Assembly: GCA_014376325.1 (NCBI GenBank)
Contig: JACMRP010000348.1
Coordinates: forward strand, 1 to 5,742
Source: Pseudobdellovibrionaceae bacterium
Lineage (GTDB): Bacteria; Bdellovibrionota; Bdellovibrionia; Bdellovibrionales; Bdellovibrionaceae
Reading direction: 5' to 3'
DNA: 5,742 bases
The notes beneath the pieces are model-generated. The model worked only from the letters and a program-made list of their open reading frames with translations. It had not been told where the DNA came from and searched no databases. Both the position numbers and the translations under genes were made by a program. How positions within the stretch are numbered: the first letter of the stretch is position 1; every line of letters starts with the position of its first letter. Shown one piece after another: positions 1 to 5,742 of the stretch.

Positions 1-129
1 ATCCAGTTCCCGAAGAAAGTTCTTCCCGAAAGTGGCCAGCTAAAAACGGAATTTAATTTGTCGAATATATCGGTCGGCGCAGAATCCATCAAAAAGGAAA
101 TTATTCTGATTGGGCCGAAAACAAGATGA
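1..129 (+). CDS. 3' fragment of an upstream gene, possibly CcoG/FixG C-terminus
   Basis: Frame 1 is open from the window edge to a TGA at 127-129 and gives 42 residues, so only the C-terminus is present and the start lies outside. The peptide alternates hydrophobic and polar residues like beta strands and ends IILIGPKTR. FixG/CcoG proteins, which are membrane iron-sulfur proteins needed for cbb3 cytochrome oxidase assembly, have a C-terminal Ig-like domain that often ends in a short hydrophobic-GP motif. The following gene also belongs to a family common in cbb3 assembly clusters. Both points favour CcoG, but the fragment is too short to be sure, and FixH or an unrelated periplasmic beta-domain protein is possible. 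The stop overlaps the next start as ATGA, so the two genes are probably translationally coupled. That the fragment is coding is well supported; its identity is inference. Confidence 0.6.
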   Translation: MQFPKKVLPESGQLKTEFNLSNISVGAESIKKEIILIGPKTR

Positions 130-764
130 ACGAATCCTTTGCGCTCGCCTTCGCAATTCTGTCTTCTAGTTTTTTCGGAAGTTGGCATTGCGCCGTCATG
201 TGCGGTCCCATGGCAAGCCTTGCGGCAACCCGCAGAAATTTGGTGAAGTATCATTGCGGACGGCTAGTAAGTTACGTCCTGTTAGGTGCGATCGCGGGCG
301 AAGCCGGCAACTTTCTACTGCAAAGTTCATTTCTGTGGATTCGTGCTGGCGCGATGATCTTTATGGCATCTACCCTAACTTTAATGGGACTGCGTCTTTT
401 GATGCCAAGTTACAAGGTTGCAATTCCTGGGTCGGGAATAATGCATGGATTTGTTTTTAAATTTCTTGTCAGGAGAGATCGAAATTCGAAATCATTCGGT
501 TTTCTGATGGGACTAGCGACGGCACTACTTCCCTGCGGTTGGCTTTATACTTATGTGCTAGCGGCGGCCGCATCTAGAAGCGCGATCGCGGGGGCGGTCA
601 CGCTTGCGCTGTTTTGGCTCGGTGGACTTCCGGCACTCAGCGCTGCGCCGGCGTTGTTTCGAAAGGGCTTAGACGCGATTCACGTGCGACATCAGAAGGT
701 CGCCGGGATCATTTTAATTGTCGCAAGTTTGTACGCGATCATAAGTTTTTTCTTATTTCATTAA
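126..764 (+). CDS. TauE/SafE (DsbD_2-like) family integral membrane protein
   Basis: The 212-residue product is almost wholly hydrophobic, with about six predicted membrane helices near residues 5-22, 47-66, 69-93, 123-147, 152-176 and 192-211. Helix 1 runs into HCAVMCGP (21-28), followed by YHCGRLVSY (42-50). Helix 4 carries LLPCGWLY (134-141). The paired HCxxMCGP and PCG motifs are typical of the DsbD/CcdA-like branch annotated 'sulfite exporter TauE/SafE' or 'cytochrome c biogenesis transmembrane region'. Members often sit in cbb3 oxidase assembly loci and are thought to act in copper or redox handling at the inner membrane. H21, C22, C26 and C137 could bind metal or exchange thiols; that is inference. 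Length is normal for the family. ATG at 126 is chosen because it forms an ATGA overlap with the upstream stop and leaves helix 1 intact; the Shine-Dalgarno signal is weak, which fits coupling. The substrate cannot be read from sequence, and sulfite export should not be assumed from the family name. Confidence 0.85.
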   Translation: MNESFALAFAILSSSFFGSWHCAVMCGPMASLAATRRNLVKYHCGRLVSYVLLGAIAGEAGNFLLQSSFLWIRAGAMIFMASTLTLMGLRLLMPSYKVAIPGSGIMHGFVFKFLVRRDRNSKSFGFLMGLATALLPCGWLYTYVLAAAASRSAIAGAVTLALFWLGGLPALSAAPALFRKGLDAIHVRHQKVAGIILIVASLYAIISFFLFH

Positions 765-767
765 ATG

Positions 768-808
768 TAGTACGTCCCGTACTAAACACTGAAGTACGTC
801 CCGTACTA
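768..808. repeat. Two tandem copies of a 15-nt palindrome in the convergent gap
   Basis: AGTACGTCCCGTACTA occurs identically at 769-784 and 793-808, a 24-nt period with an 8-nt spacer (AACACTGA). Each copy is an inverted repeat: AGTACG and CGTACT arms around a TCC centre. Copy 1 extends to 7-bp arms (768-774 and 778-784). The element lies between the stop of the plus-strand membrane protein gene (762-764) and the 3' end of fliI, and its last three bases are the fliI stop codon (TAG on the minus strand). It may terminate or insulate convergent transcripts, stabilise mRNA 3' ends, bind a protein, or be a dispersed REP-like repeat. There is no T-run on either side, so it is not a standard intrinsic terminator. 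The repeat itself is plain in the sequence; its function is unknown. Confidence 0.85.
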
Positions 809-2137
809 GGCATTGAGCAAAATTCCCTGCATCATGCGCAGGCACTGGTTGAAACTGGTCGGATCGTCGACTTGCTGCTTGAGGAAGCCGTTCACCGCGT
901 CGATATACTTTACCGCTTTATCGATACGGGGATTCGAACCGGCTTTGTAGGCACCGATGTTAATCAAATCCTCGGCTTCTTTGTAGGTCGCCAGAATCTC
1001 TCGCATCTTCTGTGCCATCTTGGTGTGTTCGGGAGAAACCACCGCGCGCATGACCCGCGAAGCGCTCTGGAGCACGTCGACGGCTGGATAGTGGCCTCGG
1101 TGCGCAAGCGTTCGGCTTAGCACGATGTGACCGTCCACGATCGAACGGACCGCATCCCCGATGGGGTCATTCATGTCATCGCCCTCAACGAGGGTCGTAT
1201 AAAATCCGGTGATGCTTCCTTCGCCTTCGAAAGAACCAGCGCGTTCTAAAAGTTTCGGCAAAGTTGAAAACACGCTCGGCGTATAACCCTTCGACGAAGG
1301 TGGCTCGCCGGTACTTAAACCTATTTCCCGTTGCGCCATCGCGAAACGAGTCACCGAGTCCATCATCAGAAGTACGTTTTTCCCTTTAGCAGCAAAGTGC
1401 TCTGCAATCGCGGTCGCAACGAAAGCCCCGCGCATCCTTAGCAGAGGACTTTGATCCGACGTCACGCACACGACGACGGATCGTTTCATGCCTTCAGGTC
1501 CTAAGTCATTTTCGATAAATTCTCGAACCTCACGACCGCGCTCACCGATCAACGCGATGACATTTACGTCTGCCGTGGTATTTCGGGCCATCATTCCCAA
1601 CAACACCGACTTACCGACACCGGAACCCGCCATGATGGCGATCCTTTGTCCCTGACCCACGGTGAGGGTGGCGTTGATCGAACGAACTCCTAAGTCTAAG
1701 GGCTCTCGAATAGGGCGACGCTCTAATGGATTACGAACTTCGTTGTACAGCGGTATTTCTTTGAAATTTTCTATTTCGCCGAGGGCATCCAATGGCCGCC
1801 CAAGTCCGTCGACAACTCTTCCTAGCAATTCTTCGCCGGCTTTCACGGTGGCGATCTGTCGGGCAAGCACGATTTTGGAACCGAGAGCAATTCCGCGCAT
1901 ATCACTTAGAGGCATCATCAGAACATTTTTATCTTTGAATCCGACAACTTCGGCAAGGAAAGAACGGTCTTGGCCCGAAGGCGTAATTTCGCAAATACTG
2001 CCGACGCTAGCACCCGGCAAATACCCTTTGATGATCATGCCGTTCACTTCCGTGACCTTGCCGCTATCTTTCGTTAAATGCACGTGGTTCAGCATATCCG
2101 TGTATTTATCAAAATTCAGATCATAGACGCTGCTCAT
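806..2137 (-). CDS. fliI: Flagellar type III export ATPase FliI
   Basis: FliI is the cytoplasmic hexameric ATPase at the base of the flagellar export gate. It helps unload export substrates from chaperones and is held in check by FliH. The 443-residue product is close to the usual length (Salmonella about 456). The N-terminal beta-barrel region spans about 20-95. The catalytic core has Walker A AGSGVGKS (170-177, K176), the catalytic glutamate in IGERGREVREF (E199), Walker B VLLMMD (255-260) and the ATPase alpha/beta signature PAVDVLQSAS (351-360), followed by the likely arginine finger R361. The C-terminal helical region from about 370 is intact. ATG at 2135-2137 directly follows the fliH stop (TAGATG), with only a weak GCGGGA ribosome site, so translation is probably coupled to fliH. 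Homology to F1-ATPase beta and virulence secretion ATPases is expected, but the flagellar neighbours make FliI the clear call. The stop codon lies inside the 793-808 palindrome. Confidence 0.97.
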   Translation of the reverse strand: MSSVYDLNFDKYTDMLNHVHLTKDSGKVTEVNGMIIKGYLPGASVGSICEITPSGQDRSFLAEVVGFKDKNVLMMPLSDMRGIALGSKIVLARQIATVKAGEELLGRVVDGLGRPLDALGEIENFKEIPLYNEVRNPLERRPIREPLDLGVRSINATLTVGQGQRIAIMAGSGVGKSVLLGMMARNTTADVNVIALIGERGREVREFIENDLGPEGMKRSVVVCVTSDQSPLLRMRGAFVATAIAEHFAAKGKNVLLMMDSVTRFAMAQREIGLSTGEPPSSKGYTPSVFSTLPKLLERAGSFEGEGSITGFYTTLVEGDDMNDPIGDAVRSIVDGHIVLSRTLAHRGHYPAVDVLQSASRVMRAVVSPEHTKMAQKMREILATYKEAEDLINIGAYKAGSNPRIDKAVKYIDAVNGFLKQQVDDPTSFNQCLRMMQGILLNA

Positions 2138-2917
2138 CTATCCCGCAACTTTCACGACGGGTTTAACCTTAGGCATATTTTCTTGGAAGGCCGCCCACAA
2201 TGAATCAATCCGTTGTTCAACGCGGGCATCGACTTCACCGTAATTAGTTTCGACGATGCAACCACCGTTCGTGACATCGGGACTTGCTTCGATCTTCACT
2301 TTTTTCAAGAATTCGAAACTGCGACCGCTTTGCTTTTTAAGTTCTTCGATAAACTCAAATTGCGCAGGTGCAACACGCACGGTGACATTCTCTTCATCTT
2401 GAGCAAGCGTGATCGCCCCACGCAGGATATCAACCACCGCTTGATCATTGCGTTCCACTTCCACACGAGCCAATTTTGAAGCTATCTGGAAAACCAATTT
2501 GACCATGTGAGCTTCGTTGTAATTGATAATCTCGAGCTTGGCTTGTTCCAAAGAATGAAGCATCTTTTCTGTCTCGATGATTTTTTCTTCAATCTCTTTT
2601 GAATGTTTCGTGAATGCTTCGTGTCTTCCTTCGGAAAGTCCGAGTTCGTAAGCCGCTTTGTACGCGGGCTCCTGCACATCTTTAAGCAGTTCAAGCGCGC
2701 GCGCCTCTACCTTTTCGTCTTCGTTCGCGGCTTCGATTTCATCAACGCCGGTTTGAATCCGAATTGTTTCATTTAGGCGAAAGTCTGCGCCCTTCTTCTT
2801 TTTGTCGAGGTATTCCAACGCCTGTTTTGGAGTACCCAATTCAAATTTCTTAGGTACGTATTCCAAAACAATCTGTTTGGCAGCAATTTTCGGAAGGACG
2901 GCTTTAGACCATGGCAT
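2138..2917 (-). CDS. fliH: Flagellar export ATPase regulator FliH
   Basis: FliH dimerises, binds the FliI N-terminus and docks it to the C-ring protein FliN and the export gate, like the peripheral stalk of F-type ATPases. With the ATG at 2915-2917 the product is 259 residues, slightly longer than Salmonella FliH (about 235). It starts MPWSKAV; an N-terminal PW is like the Trp-bearing N-terminus that Salmonella FliH uses to contact FliN/FlhA. A charged Lys/Glu-rich linker follows, then a GLSEG glycine repeat (about 93-97), a long helix likely to form a coiled coil (about 100-155), and the C-terminal FliI-binding domain with NGGCIVETNYGEVDARVEQR (about 217-236). A TTG at 2938 would add seven residues; I prefer ATG because AGAGGCGG (2926-2933) lies upstream of it and the PW motif then sits at the N-terminus. 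It overlaps fliG by 14 nt and abuts fliI with no gap. Family sequence conservation is low, so the call rests on these motifs and gene order. Confidence 0.93.
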   Translation of the reverse strand: MPWSKAVLPKIAAKQIVLEYVPKKFELGTPKQALEYLDKKKKGADFRLNETIRIQTGVDEIEAANEDEKVEARALELLKDVQEPAYKAAYELGLSEGRHEAFTKHSKEIEEKIIETEKMLHSLEQAKLEIINYNEAHMVKLVFQIASKLARVEVERNDQAVVDILRGAITLAQDEENVTVRVAPAQFEFIEELKKQSGRSFEFLKKVKIEASPDVTNGGCIVETNYGEVDARVEQRIDSLWAAFQENMPKVKPVVKVAG

Positions 2918-3938
2918 CTTCTGAACCGCCTCTTGCAATCATAATCTTGCCTTCGGCTTCGAGTCTTCGAGCCGCATTCACTATCTCTTGTTGCGCTCCT
3001 TCTACGTCCGATAAACGCGAAGGTCCCATATTTGATAGATCTTCTCTGAGCATTTCGGCCGCACGGGCAGAAATATTCTTGAAAATCTTTGCACGGATCT
3101 CTTCGCTGGCCGTTTTCAGAGCCAACAGAAGTTTGTCGTTCGGGATTTCCTTCATTAGAGCTTGAATGCCGCGATCATCGATCTTGGCAATGTCATCAAA
3201 TACGAACATAAGTTTGCGAATCTCTTCCGCCAGCAATGGATCTTTTTCTTCCAGACGCGACATAATTGAAGACTCTGTATTTTTGTCCATGACATTGAGC
3301 ATTTCGGCCACCGGCTGAACTCCACCAAGTGCAGACTGTTCAACGGTTGCTGTATTCGCAAGCTGATTTTTAAGAACTTTATCAATTTCACGAATCAGTT
3401 CGGGATCTACGTGCTCTAAGTTTGCCATACGCAATACGACTTCGGCCTGAAGTGCTTCCGGTAAACGTTTTAGGACCTCGCCCTTTTTCTCTGGCTCTAA
3501 ATGGGCAACGATAACCGCAACCGTTTGCGGATGCTCGTTCACCAAGAAGTTGGCGAGCGACTTAGCATCAACTAACTCTAAACTTTCAAGCGAACGCTGG
3601 CCACCGGTCGTAATGTTCAATCCGCCTAAGATACCACGGGCGCGCTCTTCGCCGAGCGCATCGACGATAACGTCTTTGCTCGAGGTTGTTTCCGAAAAAA
3701 TGTAATCTTCCGTTTCACTGATCATTTCGTAATACTCTTCAAGCACACGTTTCGTAACGTGCACTGGTACGACTCGATACTTGGTCATCTGATTGATGAG
3801 CTTACGAATATCTCCGTCGTCCAAACGCTTGAGCAAAACGCGAAGTGCGTCCTTGCCCAGATAATTAATTAATATTGCCGCTTTGTCGAATCCACGAAGT
3901 TGTTCGTATTCGACATTTTCAGCTTTCATTAATTTCAT
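2904..3938 (-). CDS. fliG: Flagellar motor switch protein FliG
   Basis: FliG forms the upper C ring on the cytoplasmic face of the MS ring and receives torque from the MotA/B stator. The 344-residue product is of usual length. The N-terminal FliF-binding domain is about 1-100, the middle domain carries the EHPQ motif (135-138), a GG hinge is at 205-206 (ALGGVQPVAEMLN), and the C-terminal domain has the MFVF motif (244-247). All five torque-helix charges known from E. coli align: K275, R292, E299 (for D288), D300 and R308, so the rotor interface looks functional. ATG at 3938 forms ATGA with the fliF stop and has AAAGGA six bases upstream, which supports it over the ATG three codons later. The 3' end overlaps the fliH start. 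FliF and FliG bind tightly and function even as engineered fusions, which fits their coupled translation here. Confidence 0.98.
   Translation of the reverse strand: MKLMKAENVEYEQLRGFDKAAILINYLGKDALRVLLKRLDDGDIRKLINQMTKYRVVPVHVTKRVLEEYYEMISETEDYIFSETTSSKDVIVDALGEERARGILGGLNITTGGQRSLESLELVDAKSLANFLVNEHPQTVAVIVAHLEPEKKGEVLKRLPEALQAEVVLRMANLEHVDPELIREIDKVLKNQLANTATVEQSALGGVQPVAEMLNVMDKNTESSIMSRLEEKDPLLAEEIRKLMFVFDDIAKIDDRGIQALMKEIPNDKLLLALKTASEEIRAKIFKNISARAAEMLREDLSNMGPSRLSDVEGAQQEIVNAARRLEAEGKIMIARGGSEDAMV
2926..2933 (-). promoter_or_regulatory. Probable ribosome binding site for fliH
   Basis: The minus strand reads AGAGGCGG eight bases before the ATG at 2917, inside the 3' end of fliG. It is a moderate purine-rich match and is the reason for choosing this ATG over the TTG at 2938, whose own upstream AAGG lies 11 bases away. 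Confidence 0.45.
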
Positions 3939-5587
3939 CGGTCATCCTTTCGGACGAGCCACATGCCGAAGGCACTGCCCGCTTTTTCTTCATCAGAATT
4001 CATAATTCCCATGATGCGATCTTTAAGAAGTTCACTTTCGGCTTTTTCAGGATCCATTGATTCCTGCAAGACCGGTAATGCCGAAGACATACCCGGAAGC
4101 GTGCTGTCGACGGATTGCAATTCTTCTAACTCTTCAATTGTTCTAGGCAACATTTCCTCCACTGAGTCTTGGAAGCTGTCGGTAATCCACTGCATAAATG
4201 GTCTAACCACAATGAAGAAGAACAGAACTAACGTAAAGCCTAACAATGCCCACTTGAACAACGCGTGGATAAACTTCTTACGCTCTAAACTGGTCAGTAA
4301 CTTTTCGGACTCCGTGAAGTCTTCTGCCTGGAACTGAATATTTTCGATCTTTACGTTATCACCGCGGGCGGCATTAAAGCCGATCGCGTTTTTAACGAGC
4401 GACTCGTACTTAGCAAGTTCCTCTGCGCTTCTTGGTGCGTACTTCGATTCTGAAGTGCCGTCCTCCTTGGTCGTCGTTTGCATGATTCCGTCGACAACAA
4501 CCGCGACGCTGATACGTTCCAAGTTACCTGCAGCTTCGCGAACATTGCGTACGGTCTTAGGAACTTCGAAGTTGGTTGTCTTGATTTCTTTTTTAACATC
4601 TTGCTTGAAACCAATTTGGCCTGCGTCTTCGGCGCCGGGCAAATTAGCCCGCGAACCCGGAACTCCGGCTGGATTTGTTCGTGCACCATCAAGCGATTCT
4701 TCTTCACTTTGCTGACTTCGGATTGCGGTCTTATCAGGATCGACCGACTCTTCGACCGAACTAACGATGCGGTGATTTAAAGTCGCGTCGACTTTAGCAA
4801 TTACTTTTGCATGACCTACCACTTTAGAAAGAATGGATTCGATTCGATCTTGTAGTTCGCCTTCGACTTTTTGTTTAAGGTCCATGAGTTCGTCGGAGCC
4901 AGCAGTCGTCCCGTCGTTTTTACGAGTCAAGACTTTGCCACGCTCGTCTAAAACTGCAACGCGGTCGGCATCAAGACCCTCGACCGCATTAGCAACTAGA
5001 TATCGAATTCCGCGAATTTGTTCGGCGGTCAGTTCTTTTCCCTGATGGAGTTCCAACACGACCGAAGCCGTCGCATTTCCGCCCTCTTCGAGAAATGTTT
5101 TTTTAGCCGGAAGGGCCAATATTACTTTAGATTGTTTAACTGCAGTCAGAGTATTGATGGCCCGCATAAGCTCACCCTGAAGCGCCCGTTGGAAATTAAT
5201 CTTTTGCGCATAAGAGTTAATACCAAAATCTTGTTTTTCAAAAATCTCTAAGCCGATGTTGCCCATCTTCGGTGATCCCACTTCGGACATCAAAGTCATC
5301 TGCGTAGAGTGCAGAAGCTCTTTAGGCACCGCAATGGTTTTGCCATCGTCCCGCAAAGTAAACGGGATATTTTTTTCCGTTAGTTTACTCATGATCGTGG
5401 TGATTTGATCGCCCGGAATGTTCGAAAACAACGGAACGTAATCTTTACCGGAAGCCATGAAGATCATGGTCAATAAAGTAATCAAAGCAATCACGGAAAC
5501 GGCAATTATAGAGAGTCTCTTGGTCGGTCCCAAGTTCTTAAAGAACTCTCTAAATTGTACTACTATTCCGCCAAATATCTTATTCAA
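3935..5587 (-). CDS. fliF: Flagellar MS-ring protein FliF
   Basis: FliF oligomerises in the inner membrane to form the MS ring, on which the C ring, export gate and rod assemble. The 550-residue product has the expected plan: short cytoplasmic N-terminus, membrane helix 1 (about 26-45), periplasmic YscJ/FliF ring-building region (about 47-220, with KDYVPLFSN at its start), FliF C-terminal ring-building domain (about 250-440) interrupted by a low-complexity Glu/Ser/Gly/Pro-rich loop (about 280-325), membrane helix 2 (about 443-463), and an acidic cytoplasmic tail ending AFGMWLVRKDDR, the FliG-binding end. The start is TTG (5585-5587). It is well supported: AGGAG lies five bases upstream and the first in-frame ATG is inside helix 1, so using it would remove part of the membrane anchor. 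The gene begins 41 nt after fliE and overlaps fliG by ATGA. Length is close to the usual 530-570. Confidence 0.97.
   Translation of the reverse strand: MNKIFGGIVVQFREFFKNLGPTKRLSIIAVSVIALITLLTMIFMASGKDYVPLFSNIPGDQITTIMSKLTEKNIPFTLRDDGKTIAVPKELLHSTQMTLMSEVGSPKMGNIGLEIFEKQDFGINSYAQKINFQRALQGELMRAINTLTAVKQSKVILALPAKKTFLEEGGNATASVVLELHQGKELTAEQIRGIRYLVANAVEGLDADRVAVLDERGKVLTRKNDGTTAGSDELMDLKQKVEGELQDRIESILSKVVGHAKVIAKVDATLNHRIVSSVEESVDPDKTAIRSQQSEEESLDGARTNPAGVPGSRANLPGAEDAGQIGFKQDVKKEIKTTNFEVPKTVRNVREAAGNLERISVAVVVDGIMQTTTKEDGTSESKYAPRSAEELAKYESLVKNAIGFNAARGDNVKIENIQFQAEDFTESEKLLTSLERKKFIHALFKWALLGFTLVLFFFIVVRPFMQWITDSFQDSVEEMLPRTIEELEELQSVDSTLPGMSSALPVLQESMDPEKAESELLKDRIMGIMNSDEEKAGSAFGMWLVRKDDR
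3945..3950 (-). promoter_or_regulatory. Ribosome binding site for fliG
   Basis: AAAGGA on the minus strand lies six bases before the fliG ATG (3936-3938), within the last codons of fliF. It settles the start at 3938 rather than the in-frame ATG at 3929. Confidence 0.7.
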
Positions 5588-5592
5588 GCTAG

Positions 5593-5597
5593 CTCCT
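5593..5597 (-). promoter_or_regulatory. Strong ribosome binding site for the TTG start of fliF
   Basis: The minus strand reads AGGAG, then five bases (CTAGC), then TTG. This is the best Shine-Dalgarno match in the window and fixes the non-ATG start of fliF. It sits in the 41-nt spacer between fliE and fliF, the only true gap inside the operon. Confidence 0.8.
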
Positions 5598-5628
5598 ATG
5601 CCGTCCTAAATTATAACTAAAAGTAAAC

Positions 5629-5742
5629 TCAAACCTGCATCTTCATGATTTCTTGATACGCATCAACGATCTTATTTCTAACTTGAACCATGACACGTAA
5701 AGCGATGTCCGCTTTTTCTGCCGCGATCATCACGTCGGCGAC
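5629..5742 (-). CDS. fliE: Flagellar hook-basal body protein FliE (3' part)
   Basis: The last 37 codons of a minus-strand gene end in TGA at 5629-5631; the 5' part lies beyond the right edge. The peptide contains [20 protein letters not shown] and ends [12 protein letters not shown]. The closing AYQEIMxMQV and the preceding helical AxExADxxLxxxxQVRNKxVxAY pattern are diagnostic of FliE, the small protein that connects the MS ring to the proximal rod and the export gate. Position directly upstream of fliF is the standard order. Nothing can be said of its N-terminus or of the operon promoter, which must lie outside the window. Confidence 0.95.
   Translation of the reverse strand, partial: VADVMIAAEKADIALRVMVQVRNKIVDAYQEIMKMQV

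Noticed and set aside
288..589. Two GCGATCGC octamers (288-295 and 582-589) in the membrane protein gene
   Set aside because: Both encode Ala-Ile-Ala in similar hydrophobic helices, so codon choice explains them; two copies are too few to call a HIP1-like repeat.
741..756. ATAAG-TTTTTT-CTTAT hairpin at the end of the membrane protein gene as a terminator
   Set aside because: The stem has only five weak pairs, the T-run is in the loop rather than after the stem, and it lies inside the coding region.
614..1120. Plus-strand open frame of 168 codons across the convergent gap and the end of fliI
   Set aside because: It runs antisense to well-conserved fliI and out of frame with the membrane protein gene; it has no ribosome site and no recognisable family. 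Its only feature, a repeated VRPVL, comes from the DNA palindromes.
1662..2126. Plus-strand open frame of 154 codons opposite the fliI N-terminal region
   Set aside because: It is rich in Ser, Arg and Pro as expected for an antisense shadow, with no signal upstream and no family motif.
3935..3938. Possible FliF-FliG fusion or frameshift at the gene junction
   Set aside because: The FliF tail and FliG N-terminus are both complete, with a clear stop, ATGA overlap and a ribosome site for fliG; this is an ordinary junction.
5610..5615. TATAAT on the minus strand between fliE and fliF as a promoter -10 box
   Set aside because: The hexamer is perfect, but at 16-18 nt upstream the sequence (around GCAGGT) does not resemble TTGACA, and the spacer is AT-rich, so a chance match is likely. 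A 5'-end map would settle it.

Overview
The window holds the distal part of a flagellar basal-body operon on the minus strand (fliE-fliF-fliG-fliH-fliI, in transcription order) that converges on a short plus-strand gene pair at the left edge. I see no RNA gene, insertion sequence, CRISPR array or phage gene. Base composition is moderate (GC near one half by eye) and looks even across the genes, and the proteins are rich in Lys and Glu. Gene order and protein style suit a motile Gram-negative bacterium of a deltaproteobacterial or Bdellovibrionota-like lineage. That placement is an inference and has not been tested by any search.

Layout, left to right. Positions 1-129 (+) are the 3' end of a gene that may encode the C-terminus of a CcoG/FixG-type cytochrome oxidase assembly protein. 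It overlaps by ATGA a complete gene at 126-764 (+) for a six-helix TauE/SafE (DsbD_2-like) membrane protein with HCxxMCGP and LPCG motifs, a family often found in cbb3 oxidase assembly clusters. Positions 768-808 hold two copies, 24 nt apart, of a small perfect palindrome. The second copy contains the fliI stop codon. Then, on the minus strand, come fliI (806-2137), fliH (2138-2917, alternative start 2938), fliG (2904-3938), fliF (3935-5587) and the last 37 codons of fliE (5629-5742).

The flagellar genes work as one assembly set. FliE joins the MS ring to the rod, FliF builds the MS ring, FliG is the rotor protein on its cytoplasmic face, FliH is the stator-like regulator of the export ATPase, and FliI is that ATPase. 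Junctions are tight: ATGA between fliF and fliG, a 14-nt overlap between fliG and fliH, and TAGATG between fliH and fliI. This implies one mRNA with translational coupling. The operon stops after fliI with no fliJ before the convergent neighbour.

Most of the window is conventional. The least explained element is the tandem palindrome in the convergent gap. It lacks the U-tracts of an intrinsic terminator, and in the fliI-sense RNA it would show two GGA loops.
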